Source: Bacteroidales bacterium
Lineage (GTDB): Bacteria > Bacteroidota > Bacteroidia > Bacteroidales > Muribaculaceae
Length of the DNA stretch: 64,000 nt
Direction: 5' to 3'
Assembly (NCBI GenBank): GCA_910575545.1
Contig: CAJTFH010000007.1
Span: 1 to 64,000 of the forward strand
Of this stretch, positions 42,201 to 49,402 are shown in pieces. The translations under genes and the position numbers were made by a program. Position 1 is the first letter of the stretch, and each line of letters starts with the position of its first letter. The notes beneath the pieces were generated by a model. The model ran no database searches, was not told the origin of the DNA, and was given only the letters and a program-made list of their open reading frames with translations.

Positions 42201-43955
42201 AACGAGCTGCGCAACGCCACCTTCGCCAACGGTTCCGACTACTGGGCCATGTCGTCGAAGTCGCGGGTCGACACCACCCCCGGCTTTGCCGGTGCCGGCA
42301 TCAACTCCGCAGTGTGGGAGGTCTCCGGCGACACCTCCCGCCATTGGCGCGGCATCTCACAGGGGACGTTCAGCAACGGTAAGCCCGCAGTCCGCGTCGG
42401 CGGTGTGGACATCACCATCCCCACCAGTCCCGGCGACGTATGGACGGCCAGCGTCCACACCCTGTGCCCCAACTTCGAAAAAGTCACAGACCCGGAAGGC
42501 ACGGTGGCTCTGGAAAACCGCGCCATGTGCGAGATACAGTTCTATAACGCCTCGGGGGCTAAAATCAAGACGGTGCAATACAGCATCATGCCCACGGAGC
42601 AGGGGAAATGGCAGCGCCGCCACCTCACCGTGGTAGCCCCGGACGGCGCCGCCTACGTCGGCCTCTACCACTGGCTGCTGGCCAACGGCACGCTCTACAT
42701 GGCCAAGCCGATGCTTTCGCGCGGCGCGACGCTGGGCGACTGGACGCCGTCGCCGCTCGACACCTCCTACCTCCAACAGGCCCTGCAGAACGACGCCTCC
42801 CTCGAGGGCGGGCTGGTACTGGCGACGCATATCCAGCTCGGATATAAGACGGAAAGCGGACAATACAAAGTGATGTCGGGACTGAACGGCATCTACAATT
42901 CGGACGCACACGGAGGCGGCCCCGCATTCTGGGGCGGCGGCAAGCTGCAGAGCGCCGCAGAATATCCTGACGACCCCGATTCCGCAGCGACCATGATTTT
43001 CCATGACGGCACGGCATATTTCTCCCGCAATGTCATCCGGATGCTGCTGGATTCCATAATGGTAGGCGATTATATCAAACTCCACGCAAACGGACTGTCT
43101 TTGCTGGGAGCAGACGGCAGGGAACGGTTGCAGATAACCAACCGGGCTGTCGGCAGCGATATTGCAAAAAAAGAGACAATAACCCTCAATGCCGCACTCC
43201 CCACCGCCGCTTCCGTAAGGTTCGAGACCTATCTGGAAAAATACCGTCTAACTTTGCCAAATGCGGACGGATTGATTGAAATCCAGCTGAAAGAATCCTA
43301 CCGGCGCTATCCGGCTTCCGGGACATCCGTTCCGTGGAGTGCCAAAGCCAACATAAACGGGCAGATAAAAGCCGGTGACAGCGTGAGCCTTTCCATATCC
43401 GCCCGTCTGCCGGGAGAGAAGAGGGACGGCAAATGGGTTGGATTGTCGGCGAAAATGCAGCTGGAAATCGGCTACATGTCGGGGGCTTCCGAGGTCATCA
43501 TAGTGTCTGTGCCGCTCAGGTTCGCGGCGGCGGACAGCTCCGGCACGCATAAAGCCGACCACCACGCCCTGTTTGACGCCCCGGCTACGGCAACATATTT
43601 CATCAGGGCGACAATCGCCAACGACACCCCCGTCTTGTCTCCGCCATATTATGAAATCATAAAGCAGCCTGGGTACGATACCAAACAACTCGCGTGCAAG
43701 GCCACGGGGGCAGCCGACCGCACATTCGCCGACCGCACCCTGCTGGGGAATGACGGATTCCTTTCGGTATGGGACGATACCGGTGTTCTTTTGCGCGGTG
43801 GTAAAATCCTTTTCAAAACTGCAAACTGTAAGGTTGATATTTCAAATACGGCGTGCAAGTTGAGCTACGGAGTAAACGACTATACCGCATTCGAGGTCGG
43901 CAGCAGCGGCATCCGCTACCGCGTCAGCGGGGGCGCATGGAAAAACCTGACTTAA
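36294..43955 (+). CDS. Giant tail-tip/fibre protein with carbohydrate-binding modules
   Basis: The 2553-residue protein starts with a tail-hub domain (residues about 1-480; LITIYDRAGNPKAELSPNDS). A long receptor-binding part follows. Four jelly-roll modules of about 130-180 residues start near residues 952 (NLLLNPDFRKGLFKW), 1363 (ENLLLGSGTAVTNSL), 1835 (NMLGGAGRQLGP) and 1969 (NELRNATFANGSDYW), resembling family 4/9-type carbohydrate-binding modules. They are separated by small beta repeats ending in VTYTDGT-like motifs, and the C-terminus is another beta region. From about 37.9 to 42.8 kb the DNA is clearly more GC-rich than the rest of the gene, which suggests module swapping. It probably binds host capsule or glycan. 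Confidence 0.85.
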   Translation: MLITIYDRAGNPKAELSPNDSSTQVKEVQGDNVLTLSFTLYDHIALDVYDYADFEGERYWLTERYRPKQKSTGEWAYDLKLYGIESLIKNWLVLKTVDNEQDPLFTLTAPPRDHVAMIVKCMNDACDNITDWKVGQVNGTENITIDYFGKYCDEGLREIAEKVGAEFWTEGQTVNICRCEHGEPVTLGYDKGLLSIDPGTANNVKFYTRLFPKGSSRNIDPSKYGYSRLQLPDGQKYIEVYSDEYGIVDHYEESAFADIYPRRTGTVSSIRSEVKRGEDGKDFTIYYFRDNSLPFDPNDYMIGGKVIRVSFQEGSELAGQGDEENGTYYFEVNFDSKTREFEIITIWPYDNDMQLPGDKLIPKPGDKYILWNLRMPDEYYSLAEEELLTAVNAFNSEHTLDIAVFKAPTDHAWIEENAVRLSIGQRVRLESDKYFPGTGYRDSRITRITRKVNLPSCMDLEISDALSRSAMQKVSDSIGETKRYVQSIADSISLPDIIRTGDKTRPTDNNLLSALRVIKDFISKQKDDRTAHKLSSDKAFEVGEYAAGVSGGMLGIDAAGESFAEVGRLWVRVRAYFEELTVIKAGVLAGKQYITPGGGIKCVKVEETPTAWRCWFVSEQDGEKTECKFTVGDQAIAEEFNVRAGTAGKTGNRRYWRLVVAVNNDARTDGNGNHYGYIDLSKTDCEPGSDTPKAGDEICQLGYRGTANPQRQTAMVFSTVDADAPSIKLFSGVNSFSLAGKAVVSFGCDPGTGQVFFRLGTSGAKQYLEYTQDVGLTVAGRISSLSTVDDGGVNDRVLKDVLEDKVVDTDVLFISHGSADDAPVLPVTDTNGIITDAKGWVTDAPDSVAGRYIWQVTYVRHGDGRAEFKGLACIPGQKSVAQTSETVEYAVSAQGDTPPSSGWQTSFPSAQKGQFRWKRVTTAYSDGSSTVAYSAEYIPLDGPKGDTGASYSNNLLLNPDFRKGLFKWGSETSFRKIDNTHTLDGRSSVLLDVRNLTGPSWYGISQTLPSSPGDVFTASIWSYCENLSTIDGAAAIELWAYNGTTRLTKVAASIKPTKAGQWKRAVVTHTMPAGTDAVNVYAWVQRNGKIWLSSPKLEVGTNPDPVWTPNAEGATISSESVKYAKNTTGDQPADAYFTADSIGGLGTITGGDYIWSKKEVTYTDGTVTKEYAVSRIGADGETSIAGLHVAYCSGITGSLPNPIAVTDFRKKMFAGAKYIGICKDDKADDPDDHTEYDWARFVGEDATPAKLVKVNADAQVFQYENGFATLLSPQKITLSATVQGIANPTYQWSYRQADQTGFTDITAAYGRQPTLEVNPNGECMGNAESSTVRCTVNGTVHDEVTIVRVSSGSDGAEGAGYTENLLLGSGTAVTNSLYPTQSYRFSAPPVEGKTYTCTLWGRKGPNPARGFAVFNSNGYVVLADMKEVEEGVYRATFKWKVSHPTHPADNTHLRVYETPHDAGACGPNTIDRIKLEEGDNPKPVWTPAPSDSDAYTVILTNESHIFEGDTEKAVDGHTDCGVIVYKGNRQVAATIGAISGTVAGKLTVDSIVNPTATAQGSFRVSVTTALKQKQGTLNVPVTVDGRTFTKVFSWSLSLQGKARSIAVKSYGYYYTFTGGNGYVKVDGKDVFDPAPSKRGINMVTLNRQTLAKTGQFNYDLYTGNTNVAQARTNFINKINSLDDSVFVCLLFADNVTWTPEIVTAMKKLGSLGDIRTDGASRTFAFIGHKGLAPGYALQAQGENAHTPPVEVSAYVAEGMFTTSRTQAGIKEIKEEYYLSTSRETATGDYWRTSAPVWQPDRYIWTRSHVYYTDGTDATYGEVCSTGAPGFSYAANMLGGAGRQLGPNTAYQLGAYGYAEAPVPGKTYTLTVCYKVGAKDTSIAVFVDNKGYYKIKGLTARVETVEAFRFTCPTPSNSSSPKLDRLAFFHQPNDGDYDGTNTYVKWAVLVEGDNPARAWVPSAAEMAAGVNELRNATFANGSDYWAMSSKSRVDTTPGFAGAGINSAVWEVSGDTSRHWRGISQGTFSNGKPAVRVGGVDITIPTSPGDVWTASVHTLCPNFEKVTDPEGTVALENRAMCEIQFYNASGAKIKTVQYSIMPTEQGKWQRRHLTVVAPDGAAYVGLYHWLLANGTLYMAKPMLSRGATLGDWTPSPLDTSYLQQALQNDASLEGGLVLATHIQLGYKTESGQYKVMSGLNGIYNSDAHGGGPAFWGGGKLQSAAEYPDDPDSAATMIFHDGTAYFSRNVIRMLLDSIMVGDYIKLHANGLSLLGADGRERLQITNRAVGSDIAKKETITLNAALPTAASVRFETYLEKYRLTLPNADGLIEIQLKESYRRYPASGTSVPWSAKANINGQIKAGDSVSLSISARLPGEKRDGKWVGLSAKMQLEIGYMSGASEVIIVSVPLRFAAADSSGTHKADHHALFDAPATATYFIRATIANDTPVLSPPYYEIIKQPGYDTKQLACKATGAADRTFADRTLLGNDGFLSVWDDTGVLLRGGKILFKTANCKVDISNTACKLSYGVNDYTAFEVGSSGIRYRVSGGAWKNLT

Positions 43956-43981
43956 TAACCCACACAAACACGACACAGACA

Positions 43982-44389
43982 ATGGAACTTTTACTGAAAC
44001 GCATAGCCCCCAGGGCTGACTACACCATAGGGAAGCTTTACATCGATGGGCAATACTGGTGCGACACGCTCGAAGACCGGGTACGAGACCTCACGGAAGA
44101 AAAGAAGATTCCTGGACAGACGGCCATCCCGGCGGGGACATACGACGTGGTCGTCAACATCTCCCCGAAATTCAAGCGCCTGTTGCCGCGCCTTCTGCGC
44201 GTGCCGCATTTCGAGGGCATCCTCATCCACCGCGGCAACACCGCCGCCGACAGCGCCGGGTGCATCCTGCCCGGGGAGAACAAGGCTGTCGGAAAGGTGC
44301 TCAACTCCACCCACTGGGAGAAGCGCATCACGGAGCACCTGCTCGAGGCACAGGGCAAAAACAAAGATATAAGAATCACGGTCGTCTGA
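43982..44389 (+). CDS. DUF5675 family protein
   Basis: ATG 43982 gives 135 residues. The segments YTIGKLYIDGQYWCDTLEDR and LIHRGNTAADSAGCILPGEN match the DUF5675 pattern common in phages and tail regions of Bacteroidales. The His/Ser/Gly-Cys arrangement recalls L,D-transpeptidase-type cores, so a cell-wall role is possible but unproven. The frame upstream of this ATG is a shadow of the fibre gene end. Confidence 0.75.
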   Translation: MELLLKRIAPRADYTIGKLYIDGQYWCDTLEDRVRDLTEEKKIPGQTAIPAGTYDVVVNISPKFKRLLPRLLRVPHFEGILIHRGNTAADSAGCILPGENKAVGKVLNSTHWEKRITEHLLEAQGKNKDIRITVV

Positions 44390-44431
44390 ACAACGGCGGC
44401 CGATATTAAACCCTTAAAAACAACAATCATT

Positions 44432-44773
44432 ATGACAGACGAAAAAGCATCATTCACAGCCGTGGCCAGCGCCACCCTCCGCGCCGACAACCACACCGAC
44501 GAATCGCGCACCGTTGACATCAGCGCCGACGTGTATTTTTCCGGCACAGAGGTCACGGGCTTCGGCAACGGCCACGCCACCGTGGTGGGGCGTCCCGAAT
44601 CGGTGTGCCACTTCTCCGAAAGCGGCGGCAGCAGCATCAGCACCGACTTCAACAACTTCGCCGACACCGACGCGCAGGTGGCCGCGCTCCGTGAAATCAA
44701 GGCTTTCGTCACAGCCGTGCGCGCATCGGGCGCGTCGGCCTTCAACCTCAGCCCCCGGCAGGACTATGAATAG
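44432..44773 (+). CDS. Last prophage gene, unknown function
   Basis: The 113-residue protein begins MTDEKASFTAVASATLRADN and has a beta pattern with RTVDISADVYFSGTEVTGFG and a C-terminal helix. No signal peptide or family is recognised. A hairpin follows. It may be a moron or a tail accessory protein. Confidence 0.55.
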   Translation: MTDEKASFTAVASATLRADNHTDESRTVDISADVYFSGTEVTGFGNGHATVVGRPESVCHFSESGGSSISTDFNNFADTDAQVAALREIKAFVTAVRASGASAFNLSPRQDYE

Positions 44774-44802
44774 GATTTAATCATAGTTGAGAGTCTGCAT
44801 AC

Positions 44803-44839
44803 TATAACGGCCTTCAGATAGCTTCCGAAGGCCGTTATA
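44803..44839 (+). terminator. Hairpin at the end of the late operon
   Basis: TATAACGGCCTTC pairs perfectly with GAAGGCCGTTATA around an 11-base loop. No strong U-tract follows directly, so it may act as a terminator together with other factors or as an RNA-stabilising stem. Confidence 0.55.
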
Positions 44840-44945
44840 ACGTTAAAAGATTTCTTTGGGTATTGCCATTGTTCGAATGTATTATTGTTGAATCAATACG
44901 TCATCCATTTACCATAGGTTAGATAAACAGAAACGTTTGTTAAAG

Positions 44946-45038
44946 GTACGTTTCATTCTAAAATTTATGCACGTTTCGTTTTAATTTCCGCACATTTCGT
45001 TCTGCAAACTTTGCACGTTTCGTTTTGCGGATTATACA
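44946..45038 (-). repeat. Right prophage end with four MuA-type sites
   Basis: Four copies of a GCACGTTTCGTT-like unit lie at about 44946, 44968, 44989 and 45012, 22-23 bases apart, ending in GCGGATTATACA at 45038. Read inward they match the left-end site CAAAACGAARCGT. The even spacing of two helical turns places them on one DNA face. Confidence 0.75.
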
Positions 45039-45056
45039 TGGCAACCGTTTGCCGAT

Positions 45057-45932
45057 ATGCTGAAATCATTATGGGATAAACCGACCGCAGATTATCAAGT
45101 GGCCGATGAGGCCGAAACCAAAGACCGTATCTGGCATGGTATTGTCAGCGAGATATATCGCCGAACCCATCGCCGCCGCATGCTGACAAGGAGCATCGGT
45201 GTTGCCGCATGCGTGGCCTGTGTCATGGCAGCCGCCGTGTGGATGTGGCGCCCGATGCCCGGCGATGCGGGTTTGCCGGCAGAGCAGACCTGCCTGATGG
45301 CCGACAGTCTGGAGAAGCTGTGTCTTCCCGACAGCACGGTGGTATGGCTTGAGAGGGGAAGCGTGCTGACTTTCGACAGCGGATTCATGGCAGACCGCTG
45401 TGTGAGTCTCAAGGGAAACGCCACCTTCGAGGTTGCGAAAGTCGACGGCAAACGGTTTGTGGTAAGACTTGATGATTCAGAGATAGTGGTAAAGGGAACC
45501 TGTTTTTCGATTCAGGAGAATGAGGTGATAAATGTGACACTATATAACGGGTCGGTTGAGTTCGTGTCGGGCCATGGCAACGACACGATTGAACTGAAGC
45601 CGTCGCAAAGGCTCACTTATGTGCCCGGCAGTGGCGACATTGCGGTGAGAAGCATCACAGAGAACCTGCGGTGGGAGAACGGAGCCTACAAGCTGTCGCA
45701 GATAGAGCTGTCCGAGCTTGTCGACTTTATGGAAGGTCATTATGATGTTGAGATCGCCATTGCGGAGAATCTTCGTGCCGACAAGTTGCGGATGACCGGT
45801 ACATTACGTTATGACGAGCCTCTTGATTCTATGCTGCAACGCATATGCTATGTGTTCAAGCTCGGGTGGACGCGTGAGGGCGACCGCTATATGCTTGCAG
45901 AGAAGGGGAGTCATGATCGCCATGCCGACTAA
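45057..45932 (+). CDS. FecR-type anti-sigma factor
   Basis: From ATG 45057 the 291-residue protein has a short cytoplasmic part (SLWDKPTADYQVADEAETKD), one membrane helix near 46-64 (SIGVAACVACVMAAAVWMW) and a periplasmic FecR domain (CLPDSTVVWLERGSVLTFDS; ATFEVAKVDGKRFVVRLDDS). A DUF4974-type end (DEPLDSMLQRICYVFKLGW) interacts with the STN domain of the transporter. Its sigma partner is at 8161-8724. The frame is open 24 codons upstream of this Met into the prophage end, so the true host N-terminus may have been cut. Confidence 0.9.
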   Translation: MLKSLWDKPTADYQVADEAETKDRIWHGIVSEIYRRTHRRRMLTRSIGVAACVACVMAAAVWMWRPMPGDAGLPAEQTCLMADSLEKLCLPDSTVVWLERGSVLTFDSGFMADRCVSLKGNATFEVAKVDGKRFVVRLDDSEIVVKGTCFSIQENEVINVTLYNGSVEFVSGHGNDTIELKPSQRLTYVPGSGDIAVRSITENLRWENGAYKLSQIELSELVDFMEGHYDVEIAIAENLRADKLRMTGTLRYDEPLDSMLQRICYVFKLGWTREGDRYMLAEKGSHDRHAD

Positions 45933-46009
45933 TCGCCTGGTTTTATGTTGCCATCATTATCAATCTGATATAAAACTGTTTATTAATTATTAACCTAATC
46001 ATTAACCTA

Positions 46010-49000
46010 ATGAATCTAATTCCTATATTCCGGCTGATAACGCTCAGAAACGCGGCAGTGGCTTTAGCGCTTGCCATTACGGGCGCAGTCGATGCATCGG
46101 GACAGATTACGGTGAAGGGTAGCGGCATGAATATTCTTGATGCCATCAAGCTGATAGAAAAAGACAGCGGCTACACCTTCTACTTCAATGCCGATGATCT
46201 CAGTGGGCTACCGGCTCTGACGTTCAATTGCTCGGGCGACATAAACAAAGTGCTTGACTGCATGTTTGCCGGCTCGGGCATAGACTGGCAGGTGCGTGGC
46301 AATGAGGTGAGTCTCACCAAAAAAGCCAATGTGTCAAAAAACGAAACGGTTAGAAAGCGCATGGTGAGCGGCACAGTGCTCGACGGTAGCAACGACGAAC
46401 CGCTTATAGGGGCTGTTGTCAATGTAAAAGACACAAAAACCAATGTGGCCACCGATATCGACGGGCATTTCGATGTGTCGTTTACCGGCAACAGCTGCAC
46501 TCTTGAAATTTCATATGTGGGCTATGCCAAACAGAGCGTGTATATCACCGACCAGGGAACGGTGGCTGTGAAGATGCAGCCTGCCAACGAGATGCTGGGC
46601 GAGGTTGTGGTTGTGGGCGCGGGCACGCAGAAAAAGATTTCTGTGACCGGAGCCATCGCCACGGTGAAAGGCGCCGAGTTCCGCGCTCCGTCGTCGAACC
46701 TTACCAACAACCTTGCCGGAAAACTTGCCGGTGTGATTGCCGTGACCAACAGCGGCGAACCCGGCAGCGGTTCGAGTTTCTATATCCGAGGCATCAACAC
46801 CTTCGGCGGTCGCACGGCACCCCTTATTCTTTTGGACGGAGTGGAGATTTCGGCTAATGACCTCAACAATATCCCGCCTGAGAACATCGAAAGTTTCTCG
46901 ATCCTGAAAGACGCTTCGGCCACGGCGATCTACGGGGCACGCGGTGCAAACGGCGTGATGCTCGTAACCACCAAAAACGGTGAGGAAAACACCAAGGCGC
47001 GCATTTCGGTAACCTACGAGCACTCGCTGCTCCAGCCGGTCAACATGGTGGAGTATGTCGACGGCGCCACTTATATGGAAACCTATAACGAGGCCCAGCG
47101 GATGCGACTGGGAGATGTGACCCCGAAATATTCTTGGGAACGCATCGACAACACCCGTGCGGGAATCAACCAGTATCTTTATCCCGATGTGGACTGGCGC
47201 GGCCTGATGATGAAGAAGTTGACGCAGAGCCAGCGCGCCAATGTCAACATCACCGGCGGCGGTTCGAGGGTGACATACTACATGTCGCTGCAGATGAACC
47301 ACGACAGCGGTGCGCTCGATGTGCCGAAAAACTATTCGCTCAACAACAACCACAACCTGTGGCGCTATATATTCCAGAACAATATCGAGTATAAGGTGAC
47401 TTCGTCGACCAAGCTGGGTATGCGCATCAACGCCCAGATTGCCCATCAGACCTCGCCTAACACATCTTCGTCGGAAATCTTCCAGCAGGTGCAGTATAAC
47501 AATCCGGTTGACTATCCGGCGGTGTATCCCGACGACGGGAGCGGCCATCTGAAATTCGGTTCCGACATCATCTCGTCAGGATCATATTTCACCAACCCAT
47601 ATGCCAACATGCTCAACTCGTTCAAGGAGGCGAATGAGAACAAGCTCAACGTGTCGGTCAACCTTGACCAGAAACTCGATTTCGTGACCAAAGGTTTGTC
47701 GCTGACGGCGCTTGTGAATTTCAACAGCTGGTATTATTCATCATACACCCGCTCGCTGAAACCTTATTATTACCGTGTGCTCCCCGGAAGCTATAACCCT
47801 GCCGCCGACACCTATGCTCTCGAGCAACTACAGAAAGGTGAGGATTTCATCAACGAGTCGAGCATCTACAAAACCGGCGACAACCTGTTTTATTTTGATG
47901 CCCGCGTGAACTACAACCGTACCTTCGGCCCCCACTCCGTGACCGGTATGCTGATGTATATGATGCGCGAGAACCGCACCAACATTCTTCCCAGCCGCAA
48001 CCAGGGTTTCTCAGGACGTGCCACATATGACTATGACCACCGTTATCTGGTGGAGTTCAACTTCGGCTATAACGGCACCGAGCGTCTGGCAAAGGATGAC
48101 CGTTTTGAGTTTTTCCCTGCCGCCTCGATCGGATGGGTGATCAGCAACGAGACATTCTGGGAGCCGCTAAACCGCATCGTCACCCACATGAAGGTGCGTA
48201 GCTCGTATGGTCTTGTAGGATCGGACGAGACAGGCGTGAATGCCGGTGCTCCATATTACATGTACAAGTATGGCGTGGCCCTTTACGGAAAAGACCAGTT
48301 TGGACGTACGTTCTTCAAGACCGGTCAGACCCCGTCGAATGCATTCGAGGGTTCAGGGCCTGAGATTACGGATTATCCGGTTGTGAACGGTTCGTGGGAA
48401 AGGTCGAAACAGTTCGACGTCGGTGTGGATCTGCGTCTGTTTGACCAGGTTGCCATAACCTTCGATTACTTCAACTATAAGCGCGACCGTATTCTGCTTC
48501 AACGCGCATCGTTCCCCTCGATTATGGGTTACCAAGGTGTGAAGCCGTGGGTGAATATGGGTAAGGTCGACAACCGAGGTTTCGAACTTAGCGTGAACTG
48601 GATAAAACGCCTGACAAAAGACCTGTCGATAGACCTGCGCGGCAACTTCACATATGCCGAGAACAAGCTGGTCTATAAGGATGAGCCGGATTATCCCTAC
48701 ACATGGCAGGTAGAGACCGGCAAGCCGCTCGGAGCCACCTACGGCTTCATAGCCGACGGCCTATTCAAAGACCAGGCCGACATCGACAACCATGCCGACC
48801 AGAGCTTTTTCGGGTCCACGGTGATGCCTGGCGATATAAAGTACCGCGATGTCAACGGTGACGGCAAGATAAGCAGCGAAGACCGTGTGATGCTCTCGCC
48901 CTACGGCAACCAGCCGCGAATCCAATATGGTTTCGGTGTGAGCGTGCAGTGGCGCGATTTCGACCTGAGCGTGTTCTTCAACGGATCGGCGCAGCGCCGC

Positions 49001-49372
49001 ATAATGCTTGACCCGGCGCAGTTGCAGCCCTTCAACCAGATGTGGACTGCCGACCGCAACCTGATGACTTGGATTGCCGACAACCACTGGGTCGAGGGTG
49101 GCGACAACAGCAACGTTGAATGGCCTCGTCTGGGCACCTTGCAGGCCCAGTATGAGAACAACCTCAATGCAAGCTCATTCTGGATGAAGAAAGCCGATTT
49201 CATACGCTTCAAGACACTTGAGGTCGGGTATAACTGGAAGTTCCTGCGTGTATATTTCAGCGGTGACAACCTGGCAGTGTGGTCGCCGTTCAAGTACTGG
49301 GATCCGGAGCTTGACTACAACACCTATCCGTTGAGCCGCACATTCAACCTCGGCGTGCAGTTCCATTTCTAA
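46010..49372 (+). CDS. SusC-like TonB-dependent transporter with STN signalling domain
   Basis: The 1120-residue protein has a signal peptide (to about ASGQ), an STN domain (about 33-95, ITVKGSGMNILDAIKLIEKD), a carboxypeptidase-regulatory-like domain (about 119-200, VSGTVLDGSNDEPLIGAVVN), a plug (SVTGAIATVKGAEFR, IYGARGANGVMLVTTKNGEE) and a barrel ending in TFNLGVQFHF. It imports glycan oligosaccharides across the outer membrane with its SusD lid. The STN domain means it also signals to the FecR protein next door. Confidence 0.95.
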   Translation: MNLIPIFRLITLRNAAVALALAITGAVDASGQITVKGSGMNILDAIKLIEKDSGYTFYFNADDLSGLPALTFNCSGDINKVLDCMFAGSGIDWQVRGNEVSLTKKANVSKNETVRKRMVSGTVLDGSNDEPLIGAVVNVKDTKTNVATDIDGHFDVSFTGNSCTLEISYVGYAKQSVYITDQGTVAVKMQPANEMLGEVVVVGAGTQKKISVTGAIATVKGAEFRAPSSNLTNNLAGKLAGVIAVTNSGEPGSGSSFYIRGINTFGGRTAPLILLDGVEISANDLNNIPPENIESFSILKDASATAIYGARGANGVMLVTTKNGEENTKARISVTYEHSLLQPVNMVEYVDGATYMETYNEAQRMRLGDVTPKYSWERIDNTRAGINQYLYPDVDWRGLMMKKLTQSQRANVNITGGGSRVTYYMSLQMNHDSGALDVPKNYSLNNNHNLWRYIFQNNIEYKVTSSTKLGMRINAQIAHQTSPNTSSSEIFQQVQYNNPVDYPAVYPDDGSGHLKFGSDIISSGSYFTNPYANMLNSFKEANENKLNVSVNLDQKLDFVTKGLSLTALVNFNSWYYSSYTRSLKPYYYRVLPGSYNPAADTYALEQLQKGEDFINESSIYKTGDNLFYFDARVNYNRTFGPHSVTGMLMYMMRENRTNILPSRNQGFSGRATYDYDHRYLVEFNFGYNGTERLAKDDRFEFFPAASIGWVISNETFWEPLNRIVTHMKVRSSYGLVGSDETGVNAGAPYYMYKYGVALYGKDQFGRTFFKTGQTPSNAFEGSGPEITDYPVVNGSWERSKQFDVGVDLRLFDQVAITFDYFNYKRDRILLQRASFPSIMGYQGVKPWVNMGKVDNRGFELSVNWIKRLTKDLSIDLRGNFTYAENKLVYKDEPDYPYTWQVETGKPLGATYGFIADGLFKDQADIDNHADQSFFGSTVMPGDIKYRDVNGDGKISSEDRVMLSPYGNQPRIQYGFGVSVQWRDFDLSVFFNGSAQRRIMLDPAQLQPFNQMWTADRNLMTWIADNHWVEGGDNSNVEWPRLGTLQAQYENNLNASSFWMKKADFIRFKTLEVGYNWKFLRVYFSGDNLAVWSPFKYWDPELDYNTYPLSRTFNLGVQFHF

Positions 49373-49402
49373 GCAGAACCTATAAAATAATTACCGATAA
49401 CA

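Larger units (their letters stand above)
8986..45038 (+). mobile_element. Mu-like transposable prophage, about 36.05 kb
   Basis: The left end reads TGTATGGGGCACAAAACGAA. The reverse complement of the right end reads TGTATAATCCGCAAAACGAA, so the two match at TGTAT, CAAAACGAA and CGT without a gap. TG...CA ends are the hallmark of Mu-type transposition. Inside lie a repressor, a MuA-type transposase, a MuB-type ATPase, a DUF3164 protein, gpG-like, MuF, gp29-like portal, gp36-like, terminase, protease, capsid and tail genes. The order differs from Mu: the head-entry and packaging genes (19.9-27.25 kb) run on the minus strand. Flanking pentamers CTGCA and TGGCA are not identical, so no clean 5-bp target duplication is seen. 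All essential modules appear intact, so it may be active. Confidence 0.92.

Noticed and set aside
40490-42847. Several long Arg/Pro-rich frames on both strands within the tail-tip gene
   Set aside because: They are by-products of the GC-rich codons of the fibre gene; no start signals or protein-like patterns.
36294-43955. Diversity-generating retroelement acting on the tail fibre
   Set aside because: No reverse transcriptase gene and no template/variable repeat pair are seen in the prophage, unlike some Bacteroides Mu-like phages.
8976-45048. A 5-bp target-site duplication at the prophage ends
   Set aside because: Left flank CTGCA and right flank TGGCA share only their last three bases; shifting the ends by one or two bases gives no better match and breaks the TG...CA rule.
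46511-47548. 345-codon minus-strand frame opposite the SusC gene
   Set aside because: His/Arg/Val-rich shadow of the SusC coding strand; no domain, and SusC itself is certain.
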